This document shows positions 1 to 5,739 of a stretch of 5,796 nt of DNA, one piece after another. Location: NCBI GenBank assembly GCA_964641715.1, contig CAZXMB010000185.1, positions 1 to 5,796 of the forward strand. The letters run 5' to 3'. Under the pieces are notes generated by a model, which saw nothing but the letters and a program-made list of their open reading frames with translations, was not told the origin of the DNA and ran no database searches. A program made the position numbers and the translations under genes. This DNA is from CAZXMB01 sp964641715 (GTDB taxonomy: Bacteria > Desulfobacterota > BSN033 > UBA1163). The first letter of the stretch is position 1; the number at the start of each line of letters is the position of its first letter.

Positions 1-1
1 C

Positions 2-49
2 CTTCGTGTTGACACTGCTCCACCTGAGAGATATAAAGAATTAGGATGA
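2..49 (+). CDS. Possible 3' end of an upstream gene (partial)
   Basis: From the left edge, the frame starting at base 2 is open for 15 codons (LRVDTAPPERYKELG) and stops at TGA 47-49. This overlaps the glucokinase start as ATGA, an arrangement typical of translationally coupled genes in one operon. The residues look protein-like (charged, with prolines), but I do not recognise the family. A short open stretch like this is common by chance, and another frame (3-44) also stays open until a TAG just before the ATG. The main support is that glucokinase has only a poor ribosome binding site of its own, which coupling would explain. Confidence 0.35.
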   Translation, partial: LRVDTAPPERYKELG

Positions 50-1038
50 AAAGGATTCTTGCAGGAGATGTGGGCGCAACGAAGACCCGTTTGGCGCTTT
101 TCGCTGTCTCGGGGAAACGGCTTCTTCTCGAGGAAGAAAAAATTTATCGAAGCGAACGCCATAGAGGATTGGAAAACATCTTACAGGACTTTCCGGGAAA
201 AAGGGAAAAGATCGATGCGGCCTGCTTTGGCATCGCTGCACCCGTCATCGGGAAAACCATCAGGTTCACTAACCTTCCATGGGTGATCGATGCTCGATCC
301 CTTCAGAGGAAGTTCTCCATTAAAAAGTTAGGGATCATCAATGACCTCGTCGCCAATGCCTACGGGATAGCCGTTTTGAGAGGAAATGACTTTAAAGTTC
401 TCAATCCCGGCAAAATAAGGAAAGGAAATGCGGCCCTCTTATCGGCCGGCACCGGCCTCGGGGAGGCTATCCTTTTCTGGGATGGGAAGCGATACATCCC
501 CTCTCCTTCTGAAGGAGGACATGTTGAATTTGCTCCCAGAAATAAGCTGGAGACGAAGCTCCTTCAATACCTTACGGACCGCTCTGGCCATGTCAGTTGT
601 GAACGGATTCTCTCCGGTGAAGGCCTTTTCCAGATCTACCAGTTCCTGAAATCTTCAAAGAGGTTTGGCAGGGAGCCAGCCTGGCTCCGTGAAAGGATGA
701 GAGAAGAAAACCCTGCGGCTGTTGTCTCCCGGGAGGCCAGGCTTCAAAAGAGCAGGCTCTGTATGATGGCACTCGATATATTCACTTCCATCTACGGCGC
801 TGCCGCCGGAAATCTCGCACTCCATGTCATGGCGATCGGAGGGGTATACCTCGGCGGCGGAATTGCCCCGAAGATATTCTGGAAACTTAAAGATGGGACA
901 TTTATGAAAGCTTTCAAAGACAAAGGGAGATACTCAGATTTTATGGCTCAGATCCCGGTCAGGGTAATCATGAATGAGAGGACCGCACTCCTCGGAGCTG
1001 CCTCTCGAGCAAAGGAATATCTGGAGAAAAATATTTGA
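46..1038 (+). CDS. glk: Glucokinase (E. coli Glk type)
   Basis: ATP-dependent cytoplasmic kinase that converts glucose to glucose-6-phosphate, feeding glycolysis or the pentose phosphate route. At 330 residues it is close to the 321 of E. coli Glk. Motifs appear in family order: the N-terminal phosphate-binding loop GDVGATKTRLALF (residues 7-19); the sugar-binding IINDLVANAYG (97-107, with N99 and catalytic base D100); the second nucleotide loop SAGTGLGEA (133-141); SEGGHVEF (155-162, with E156 and H159); CERILSGEGL (185-194, with E186); and GGVYLGGGIAPK (265-276). These match E. coli N99, D100, E157, H160 and E187, so the enzyme should be active. It belongs to the Glucokinase Pfam family rather than the ROK kinases, because the ROK cysteine-rich zinc motif is absent. 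The ATG at 46 is favoured because the phosphate loop begins only seven residues later. No strong Shine-Dalgarno precedes it. Coupling to an upstream gene is possible. Confidence 0.94.
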   Translation: MKRILAGDVGATKTRLALFAVSGKRLLLEEEKIYRSERHRGLENILQDFPGKREKIDAACFGIAAPVIGKTIRFTNLPWVIDARSLQRKFSIKKLGIINDLVANAYGIAVLRGNDFKVLNPGKIRKGNAALLSAGTGLGEAILFWDGKRYIPSPSEGGHVEFAPRNKLETKLLQYLTDRSGHVSCERILSGEGLFQIYQFLKSSKRFGREPAWLRERMREENPAAVVSREARLQKSRLCMMALDIFTSIYGAAAGNLALHVMAIGGVYLGGGIAPKIFWKLKDGTFMKAFKDKGRYSDFMAQIPVRVIMNERTALLGAASRAKEYLEKNI

Positions 1039-1088
1039 CAAAAAAGAATCGAAGGAGTAGCTTGATTCTGTCAAACGGGGGATTTTTT
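1035..1088 (+). terminator. Weak candidate terminator after glk
   Basis: An imperfect inverted repeat starts at the glk stop codon. TTGAC (1035-1039) faces GTCAA (1070-1074), and AGAATC (1045-1050) faces GATTCT (1064-1069), with a 5-base bulge of A and a 13-base loop. A run of six T follows at 1083-1088, but 8 bases beyond the stem, so this is not a canonical intrinsic terminator. The GC-rich hairpin at 1124-1142 in the downstream repeat could do the same job. Confidence 0.22.
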
Positions 1089-1114
1089 CCTATTTCTATG
1101 CTATTTCTAAATGA

Positions 1115-1250
1115 AGTAAAGCTCCCCGCCCACAGGGCGGGGCTTTCGGGTTAAGGTAGTGTCATTAATATTGTCGGCTTTGGCTCCAATTCTGGAGCCC
1201 GTTACCGCCATCCCCGCCTACAAGGCGGGGCATTCAGCCGACTTTCCCGT
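1115..1250 (+). mobile_element. Dispersed hairpin element, copy 1 (long form)
   Basis: A 136 bp copy of a repeat that also occurs at 4596-4704 and 5527-5635. It runs from AGTAAAG to TTTCCCGT. Hairpin A is CCCCGCCC-ACA-GGGCGGGG (1124-1142). Hairpin B is CCCCGCC-TACAA-GGCGGGG (1212-1230), itself enclosed by GTCGGCT (1173-1179) and AGCCGAC (1236-1242). No coding capacity is seen. A palindromic hairpin near each end, in the same orientation and without terminal inverted repeats, resembles IS200/IS605-type non-autonomous elements (MITE or PATE); a REP-like repeat is the alternative. This copy has 27 bp not found in the other two (1181-1207). Its right end abuts the Shine-Dalgarno of the next gene. 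The repeat itself is certain; the family assignment is inferred. Confidence 0.8.
1181..1207 (+). repeat. 27 bp extra hairpin found only in copy 1
   Basis: Removing these 27 bases restores exactly the GGCTT/CCATCCCC junction seen in copy 2. The segment contains a perfect 6 bp inverted repeat, GGCTCC (1182-1187) and GGAGCC (1194-1199), around a 6-base loop. It could be an insertion in this copy or a part lost from a shorter derivative lineage. Confidence 0.7.
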
Positions 1251-1257
1251 AAGGAGG
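1251..1257 (+). promoter_or_regulatory. Shine-Dalgarno AAGGAGG of the lipoprotein gene
   Basis: A full-strength AAGGAGG lies 8 bases before the ATG at 1266 and fixes that start. It begins directly after the last base shared by the repeat copies (1250), so the repeat occupies the 5' leader right up to the ribosome binding site. Confidence 0.88.
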
Positions 1258-1265
1258 ATAGCGAT

Positions 1266-2006
1266 ATGCAAGGAAAATCAGGTAAAATTTCTTTAATAGT
1301 AATCTTAATGCTCTGCATCTCATGGATCTTCTTTGCTGCGGGGTGTCCGAAAAAACAGACCACTCCCCCTGAGGAAGAAAAAAAAGAGGCTTCCGAACCT
1401 GGCCCGCCTCCAAAAGCTGCTCAGGAGACTGAAAAGGCGAAACCTGCATCCACTCCCACTCCCACTCCTCCTTCACCTAAACCTGCACCACCTTCGCAAC
1501 CTTCGCCACCCCCGCCCTCTGCTCCTCAGGATCCAAGGTTAATCGCCATAGCCAGCGGGGAAATCCTTCTCAACCCCACGGTTAATGAAGACGCCCAACT
1601 GATCCAGACCCGATTGTCTGATCTGGGATTATACAAGGGGTCTATCGATGGAATTTGGGGAAAAGGCTCACAGGCCTCTCTGAAAGCCTTTAAAGAGCAG
1701 AATTCTCTACATGGTCCTTTTCGATGGGATAAGGAAACACAGGTCCTCTTATTTCGGGAAATGCCTTCAGATCCGGAGGCCTTGAATAGAGCCATCTCAA
1801 GAGGAGAAGTCCTTCTCGATCCGGCTATCCCTCAGGATGCCAAATTGATCCAGACCCGTCTGGCTGAATTTGGGTTTTATAAGGGGGGAATTGATGGAAT
1901 ATGGGGGAAAGGGTCAAAGGCTGCTCTGAAGGCTTTTAAGGAAAAGAATTCATTAGAAAACACTGATCAATGGGATAAAGAGACCCAGATGAACCTTTTC
2001 CGTTGA
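1266..2006 (+). CDS. Lipoprotein with two peptidoglycan-binding repeats
   Basis: A 246-residue predicted envelope lipoprotein. Residues 1-26 are a type II signal peptide: basic start (K4, K7), hydrophobic core (9-23) and lipobox AAGC with lipidated C27. The A at the -3 position is a tolerated variant. Residues about 30-90 form a Pro/Glu/Lys/Ala-rich linker that probably spans part of the periplasm. It includes a Pro-Thr run encoded by three CACTCC units (1451-1468). Two related modules follow, at 95-164 and 177-246, 46 of 70 residues identical. Each has IQTRL, a YKG turn and IDGIWGKGS-A-LKAFKE-NSL, which matches the DGxxGxxTxxALxxFQ pattern of PG_binding_1 domains, and ends in WDKETQ--LFR. 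No catalytic domain is present, so the likely role is anchoring to or sensing peptidoglycan. The start is set by AAGGAGG at 1251-1257. It converges with the GH57 gene, 66 bp away. Confidence 0.88.
   Translation: MQGKSGKISLIVILMLCISWIFFAAGCPKKQTTPPEEEKKEASEPGPPPKAAQETEKAKPASTPTPTPPSPKPAPPSQPSPPPPSAPQDPRLIAIASGEILLNPTVNEDAQLIQTRLSDLGLYKGSIDGIWGKGSQASLKAFKEQNSLHGPFRWDKETQVLLFREMPSDPEALNRAISRGEVLLDPAIPQDAKLIQTRLAEFGFYKGGIDGIWGKGSKAALKAFKEKNSLENTDQWDKETQMNLFR
1548..1757 (+). repeat. Intragenic duplicated module, unit 1
   Basis: Encodes lipoprotein residues 95-164. It is a tandem duplicate of 1794-2003 (residues 177-246) with a 12-residue spacer between the units. The central part, IDGIWGKGS, is identical in both, while codons differ at several positions, indicating an old duplication rather than a recent one. 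Confidence 0.85.
1794..2003 (+). repeat. Intragenic duplicated module, unit 2
   Basis: Second peptidoglycan-binding module of the lipoprotein, ending at the last codon before the stop. It is about 66% identical to unit 1 at protein level, and the differences concentrate in the segment before WDKETQ. Confidence 0.85.
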
Positions 2007-2072
2007 TCAGAGAGAGGGATTTGGAGGGACATCGGCTGAAGAGTTCCAAAGGGATTTAAAGAAGGGAGTTTT

Positions 2073-4586
2073 TCAAGGACCGACCATTTTTGAAAATTTT
2101 TCAGTATTGAAACCCAGCTTTTCTGCCAGGGTAATAAAGACGGGGGGGAATGGTTTTCGGTCCCCATTTCCCCACCAATACTCTTCAAGACCGTTGATAC
2201 ATTGGTCCAGTATCTCACCCATCAGACCCTGTGCCTCATCTTTTGAAAGCTGAAAACCCCATCTTCCGGAAAGATCGAGGAGCATCATGATTTCCTCTGC
2301 CAATCCCTTCTGGTCTGAAAGATCCGAATCCCGGAGGCGATGAAGAATTTCCATTTTCTCCCTCAACATCTCATTTAAAACCTGAATCGCTTCTTCTTTT
2401 CTCAGGTGGTATCCGTATTGATCCGCCTCTTCAAGGATCCGGTCAATCTCTCCCCTTTCTATGGTTGCCTTAAAATCCCGGACAAGCCTCCTCGCCTCAG
2501 CAAGCAGGTGATGACTCAGGGTTGCTTCTGCCGCCACACGAATTTCGTAAGGGATCTCCAGACCCTCCTTTGCCAGAGCCTCAGCGGTCTCTTTGGTTCT
2601 GTCAAATAGGACTGCATAGATTTCCAGGGACTCTTGGAGTTCTTTCTCGATGAGCCTCTGAAAAATCTCATTCCTCTCTTCCCGGAAGGTATCCCGAAGA
2701 GTATAGACCCGGGTTCCGAGGAGGGAGGTAAAGGTCCTTACTAACTCCTCTTCTCCTCTTCTGAAACTCTCGAGGCTTCTCTCCCTTAACTGATCGAAAC
2801 GGAGTGAGTCTCTCCCTTCCGAGATCCAGGTCCGGAAGAGACCCCGCTTGGAAAAAATGAGCCCGAAGATAAAACTCTTTTTTTCCAAAGCGGGATGAGA
2901 GGTTACCTCCACCTCTCCGATAAGGGCACGGTAATTCCCTTCTTCCATCTTCTCTTCATTCATTCCCTCCACCTTAAAAGAGAATATCCTTCTCTGCCTC
3001 TCTCCTCCCTCCAAAAAGGAGGTAATGGCAAAGTGGTTCACCACCTGCTCTAACAGGACACTCCCGGGCCTTACGAATCGATGAAAAATCTGGGAACCAT
3101 TCCCCTTTTCATCAAGATTGCTCTTGGCCTCGGAGAGGGACCTGAGAAATTGATCCTCCAGATCTCGACCGGTCAGCTCTTTTGCCAATTGGATCGCTCT
3201 CGCCGCATGCCGGAGGATGATTCCTGTCTCCAGTCCTCCCAGATCCGCGAAGAACCATCCGCAACTCGTAAACATCTGAAGGGCATGCCTCTGCATCTCT
3301 AATAGCTTGAGCCCCCTGATTTTCGCGCTTTCATCGATCCCCCGAAGCCCCTCCCTCTCAAAGAATCTGTTGATCTCCTCAGGAGAAGGGTCCAGGATCA
3401 CTTCAATATAGGCGTTCCTTGCCTCCCAGACATCTCTGAAAACCTTTTCCCCCTCTCTCTCAAAAAGAAGGCTGAGCTCATCTCTTAATAAGTCAAGGGC
3501 CTCCCTCAACGGTCTTCTCCATTTTTGATTCCAGCCCGGTTTTCCTCCGGTGGTGCAACCGCAATCCTCTTTCCACCGTCCCACTCCGTGGCTGCAGCTC
3601 CACGAGGTCCCCTCTCCTTTCGGCCCCTCATCGATCTCCACCTCATAGGTGGGAGGAAACCTTTTGAGAAATGCCCCGTAATTGATGATCTCTAATCCCC
3701 TTGAAGGAAACCCCTGATGGAGGGCGTAAGCTAATGCCATCTCTCCAAATTCCTTATGATGTCCGTAGGTCTCTCCGTCGGTTGCGATGTGAATGAGCTG
3801 GGGTCCTTTTCTGGAGGGTTGATAGGCTTGCATAAAGCGGTCACAGAAGAGATTCCCATCTTTTAAAAGGTTCCCAAAGGAGACCTCCCTTGAGATCGTT
3901 CCGTGATAGAAGAAGATATCCAGGTAGTGATCCAATAATTTTTCACCACAAGGCCCTTTGAGGAAACAGCGATAGGGTTGGGCGGTATCGATCTTTCCCT
4001 GAGAGACATCCATCCACTTCCTGCCTCCAAGAGGTTTGACCCTCCTTGCCTGAAAAGGGCTCAGAAGAAGATAGCGCATCCCGTGTTTTATCAACACCCC
4101 AAGGGTAGGATAATTGACCGCTGTCTCGGGGAGCCAAATCGCTTCAGCTTTCCGGTGGAATCTCTTCTCAAAGTCGGTTAGGCCCCAGAGGACCTCGGTC
4201 TCTTTATCCCTCTCATTGGCCAGAGGCAGGATGATATGGTGATAAACCTGTGCCATGGCGTTACCACAGCCAAACCGTCTGAGTCCTTCCCGGTCCGCCT
4301 CAAGAATCCTCCGGTAGAGATGGGGCTTTCTCTTCTCTATCCAGGGAAGGAGGGTGGGACCGAAATTGAAACTGATGGATGAATAATTATTGATGAGATG
4401 GAGGATCTTCCCCTCACCATCCACGATCCTGGCATAGGCATTGGGCCAATAGCACTCAAAGGCGATCCGTTCATTCCAGTCATGGAAAGGGGAGGCGCTC
4501 TCCTCCCGCTCAACGGCCTCCAGCCAGGGGTTTTCCCTGGGAGGCTGATAGAAATGACCATGAATCGCTACGAAGGCATCCTTCAT
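2073..4586 (-). CDS. Glycoside hydrolase family 57 protein, DUF3536 type
   Basis: An 837-residue cytoplasmic protein (no signal peptide) of the GH57 fold, a family that cleaves or rearranges alpha-glucans. Family landmarks are in order: the N-terminal HGHFYQPP (residues 9-16), which is the HQP-type region 1; GCGNAMAQVYHHIILPL (106-122); WLPETAV (151-157), whose E154 is the expected nucleophile; and IATDGETYGHH (267-277), whose D270 is the expected acid/base. DUF3536 hallmarks follow: SWSCSHGVGRWKEDCGC (328-344), with C331, H333, C342 and C344 possibly binding metal, and TSCGWFFADLGGLE (440-453). The C-terminal 300 residues are helical and rich in Glu and Arg. The length fits this subfamily. 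The exact substrate is not known to me; glycogen or maltodextrin is plausible. M1 is right because HGHFYQPP begins at residue 9. There is no good Shine-Dalgarno at normal spacing: repeat copy 2 starts 9 bp upstream. It lies downstream of sdhB on the same strand. Confidence 0.92.
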   Translation of the reverse strand: MKDAFVAIHGHFYQPPRENPWLEAVEREESASPFHDWNERIAFECYWPNAYARIVDGEGKILHLINNYSSISFNFGPTLLPWIEKRKPHLYRRILEADREGLRRFGCGNAMAQVYHHIILPLANERDKETEVLWGLTDFEKRFHRKAEAIWLPETAVNYPTLGVLIKHGMRYLLLSPFQARRVKPLGGRKWMDVSQGKIDTAQPYRCFLKGPCGEKLLDHYLDIFFYHGTISREVSFGNLLKDGNLFCDRFMQAYQPSRKGPQLIHIATDGETYGHHKEFGEMALAYALHQGFPSRGLEIINYGAFLKRFPPTYEVEIDEGPKGEGTSWSCSHGVGRWKEDCGCTTGGKPGWNQKWRRPLREALDLLRDELSLLFEREGEKVFRDVWEARNAYIEVILDPSPEEINRFFEREGLRGIDESAKIRGLKLLEMQRHALQMFTSCGWFFADLGGLETGIILRHAARAIQLAKELTGRDLEDQFLRSLSEAKSNLDEKGNGSQIFHRFVRPGSVLLEQVVNHFAITSFLEGGERQRRIFSFKVEGMNEEKMEEGNYRALIGEVEVTSHPALEKKSFIFGLIFSKRGLFRTWISEGRDSLRFDQLRERSLESFRRGEEELVRTFTSLLGTRVYTLRDTFREERNEIFQRLIEKELQESLEIYAVLFDRTKETAEALAKEGLEIPYEIRVAAEATLSHHLLAEARRLVRDFKATIERGEIDRILEEADQYGYHLRKEEAIQVLNEMLREKMEILHRLRDSDLSDQKGLAEEIMMLLDLSGRWGFQLSKDEAQGLMGEILDQCINGLEEYWWGNGDRKPFPPVFITLAEKLGFNTEKFSKMVGP

Positions 4587-4595
4587 ATCAGGAAA

Positions 4596-4704
4596 AGTAA
4601 AGCTCCCCGCCCACAGGGCGGGGCTTTCGGGTTAAGGTAGTTTCATTAATATTGTCGGCTTCCATCCCCGCCTACAAGGCGGGGCATTCAGCCGACTTTC
4701 CCGT
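4596..4704 (+). mobile_element. Dispersed hairpin element, copy 2
   Basis: A 109 bp copy without the 27 bp insert of copy 1. Shared sequence runs from AGTAAAG to TTTCCCGT, with both GC hairpins intact and GTCGGCT/AGCCGAC flanking hairpin B. A visible difference is GTTTC where copies 1 and 3 have GTGTC. It fills all but 17 of the 126 bp between the sdhB stop and the GH57 start. Read on the minus strand, hairpin A is followed by AGCTTTACTTTT, so it could also act as a partial terminator or mRNA end stabiliser between these genes. Confidence 0.82.
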
Positions 4705-4712
4705 CAACCTCT

Positions 4713-5420
4713 CTACCGGGGTTTGCTTTCATAGATGCGCTTTTTAACCTGGCCGATATGCTGGGTTACAGGGATCTCCTTTGGACAGACCTCTGTACAT
4801 TTCCAGAGGGTCTGGCAACCCCAGGCCATATGCCTGTGATCCAAAAGTCCGATCCTCTCCTGCGAGCCCTCATCCCTCGAATCGAATAGATAGCGAAAGG
4901 CCCTGACCAGGGCAGCGGGTCCGACATATCCCTCTGTCTCCTTATTCTGATTGACCGGGCAGGAGGCTGTGCAGCAGGCGCAGAGGATACAGCGGATCGC
5001 CTCTTCAAATATTTTATGCTTCTCCGGAGATTGTTTTCGTTCCTCGCCGGGCGGAGAAGTGAGGGTAAGGAGATAGGGTTTGATCGAGTTATATTTTTCG
5101 AAAAAAGTGTCGAGGTCCACTACCAGATCCCTGACCACTTTAAAAACGGGAAGGGGTTCGATCAGGACTTCTTCCTTAAAATTTTTGACCAATTTTTGAC
5201 AGGCCAGACCGCAGACCCCGTTGATCCGCATTCCATCCGAACCGCAGACCCCATGACCGCAGGACATCCGGTAGGAGAGGGTCGGATCCTGCTCCCATCG
5301 AATTCGGTTCAGGCAATCGAGTAGCCGGTCCATCGGATCGGCTTCGACTTCAAAAACCTGGTAACGGGGCTTTTCATCCTTTTCAGGATCAAACCGGAAG
5401 ATTTTTAACCTGAGGAGCAT
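4713..5420 (-). CDS. sdhB: Succinate dehydrogenase/fumarate reductase iron-sulfur subunit
   Basis: A 235-residue electron-transfer subunit that passes electrons between the flavin of SdhA/FrdA and membrane quinone. The N-terminal ferredoxin-like domain carries the [2Fe-2S] ligands in SCGHGVCGSDG...GLAC: C54, C59, D62 (Asp in place of Cys, as in many SdhB) and C74. The C-terminal domain has CILCACCTASCP (C144, C147, C150, C154) and WGCQTLWKCTEVCPK (C202, C208, C212). By family pattern, C144, C147, C150 and C212 bind [4Fe-4S], and C154, C202 and C208 bind [3Fe-4S]. The Trp pair and the His that line the ubiquinone site of E. coli SdhB are not conserved, so menaquinone or the FrdB direction of reaction is possible. 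All cluster ligands are present and the length is normal. The start has a modest AGGGG (5426-5430) 5 bases upstream. The probable sdhA end lies 319 bp upstream. Whether the symbol should be sdhB or frdB cannot be decided here. Confidence 0.93.
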   Translation of the reverse strand: MLLRLKIFRFDPEKDEKPRYQVFEVEADPMDRLLDCLNRIRWEQDPTLSYRMSCGHGVCGSDGMRINGVCGLACQKLVKNFKEEVLIEPLPVFKVVRDLVVDLDTFFEKYNSIKPYLLTLTSPPGEERKQSPEKHKIFEEAIRCILCACCTASCPVNQNKETEGYVGPAALVRAFRYLFDSRDEGSQERIGLLDHRHMAWGCQTLWKCTEVCPKEIPVTQHIGQVKKRIYESKPR

Positions 5421-5470
5421 TCAAACCCCTGTATGATATGATGTCTGACACTATTACCACATACTCACTT

Positions 5471-5526
5471 AAATTCCAATCACCAAATTCCAAATCCCAA
5501 ATATTCTCCAATCACAAATTACCAAT
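5471..5526. repeat. Degenerate AAATTCCAAT low-complexity tract
   Basis: Irregular tandem units AAATTCCAATCACC, AAATTCCAAATCCC, AAATATTCTCCAATCAC and AAATTACCAAT. On the minus strand this reads as GGGATTTGGAATTTGGTG-type sequence, a style of intergenic low-complexity repeat that I recall from several environmental bacterial genomes. A related stretch in the opposite orientation (ATTGGTCATTAGAATT, 5650-5665) lies beyond copy 3, so the mobile element appears nested within the tract. Function is unknown. Confidence 0.6.
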
Positions 5527-5635
5527 AGTAAAGATCCCCGCCCACAGGGCGGGGCTTTCGGGTTAAGGTAGTGTCATTAATATTGTCGGCTTTCATCCCC
5601 GCCTACAAAGCGGGGCATTCAGCCGACTTTCCCGT
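5527..5635 (+). mobile_element. Dispersed hairpin element, copy 3
   Basis: A 109 bp copy, same length as copy 2, in the same orientation as the other two. Differences are few: AGTAAAGAT instead of AGTAAAGCT at the left end, and ACAAAGCGGGG in hairpin B, which breaks one base pair of that stem. Hairpin A is perfect. It lies between sdhA and sdhB and, if transcribed, would place two stable stems in the intercistronic RNA. Confidence 0.82.
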
Positions 5636-5664
5636 AAACGTTTGAATGATTGGTCATTAGAATT

Positions 5665-5676
5665 CGTTAATTAACG
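5665..5676. promoter_or_regulatory. 12 bp perfect palindrome CGTTAATTAACG
   Basis: A perfect dyad in the sdhA-sdhB gap, about 64 bp past the probable sdhA stop. It could be an operator, but it is AT-rich, isolated and not next to a recognisable promoter, so chance is a real alternative. Confidence 0.2.
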
Positions 5677-5739
5677 CGATCATACTTGTTACATTCTTTC
5701 TTTACTCTTCCCTGTCCATAGCGTTATCAGAACTTGGTC

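Larger units (their letters stand above)
5421..5739. other. Long sdhA-sdhB gap filled with repeats
   Basis: 319 bp without a gene between the probable sdhA stop and the sdhB start; in typical operons these genes nearly touch. From left to right it holds a weak sdhB leader, a degenerate CCAAT/AAATTCC tract (5471-5526), repeat copy 3 (5527-5635), a short stretch with ATTGGTCATTAGAATTC, a 12 bp palindrome (5665-5676) and about 60 bp next to sdhA in which I see nothing. No open frame of coding character and no convincing promoter is visible. Confidence 0.75.

Noticed and set aside
3..44. Alternative upstream gene tail ending in TAG just before the glk ATG
   Set aside because: FVLTLLHLRDIKN is also open, but the neighbouring frame gives the more typical ATGA overlap and a more protein-like tail. 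Neither is certain.
1035..1063. A perfect TTGACA (1035-1040) with TAGCTT 17 bases downstream, as a promoter for the lipoprotein gene
   Set aside because: The -10 match is only 3 of 6, and the TTGACA overlaps the glk stop codon in AT-rich sequence. Too weak to call.
1234..1476. 80-residue minus-strand open frame overlapping the repeat and the lipoprotein start
   Set aside because: It is antisense to the proline-rich coding region, has low-complexity Trp/Glu-rich sequence and no recognisable domain; a shadow frame.
2007..2072. Terminator in the 66 bp between the convergent lipoprotein and GH57 genes
   Set aside because: The short purine-rich gap shows no GC-rich hairpin followed by a T-run on either strand.
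2090..2103. Near-palindrome TTGAAAATTTTTCA near the convergent gene ends as a terminator
   Set aside because: It lies inside the GH57 coding sequence, encodes its C-terminal residues, and is AT-only without a stable stem.
5016..5324. 102-residue plus-strand open frame
   Set aside because: It lies wholly antisense to sdhB, whose cluster motifs are intact; a shadow frame.
5432..5445. TATCAT on the minus strand as a -10 box for sdhB
   Set aside because: It is only 12 bases before the ATG, so transcription would begin within the ribosome binding site, and there is no -35 at 16-18 bases.
1115..5635. The three repeats as a CRISPR array
   Set aside because: Only three copies, separated by whole genes, over 100 bp long each, with no regular spacers and no cas genes.
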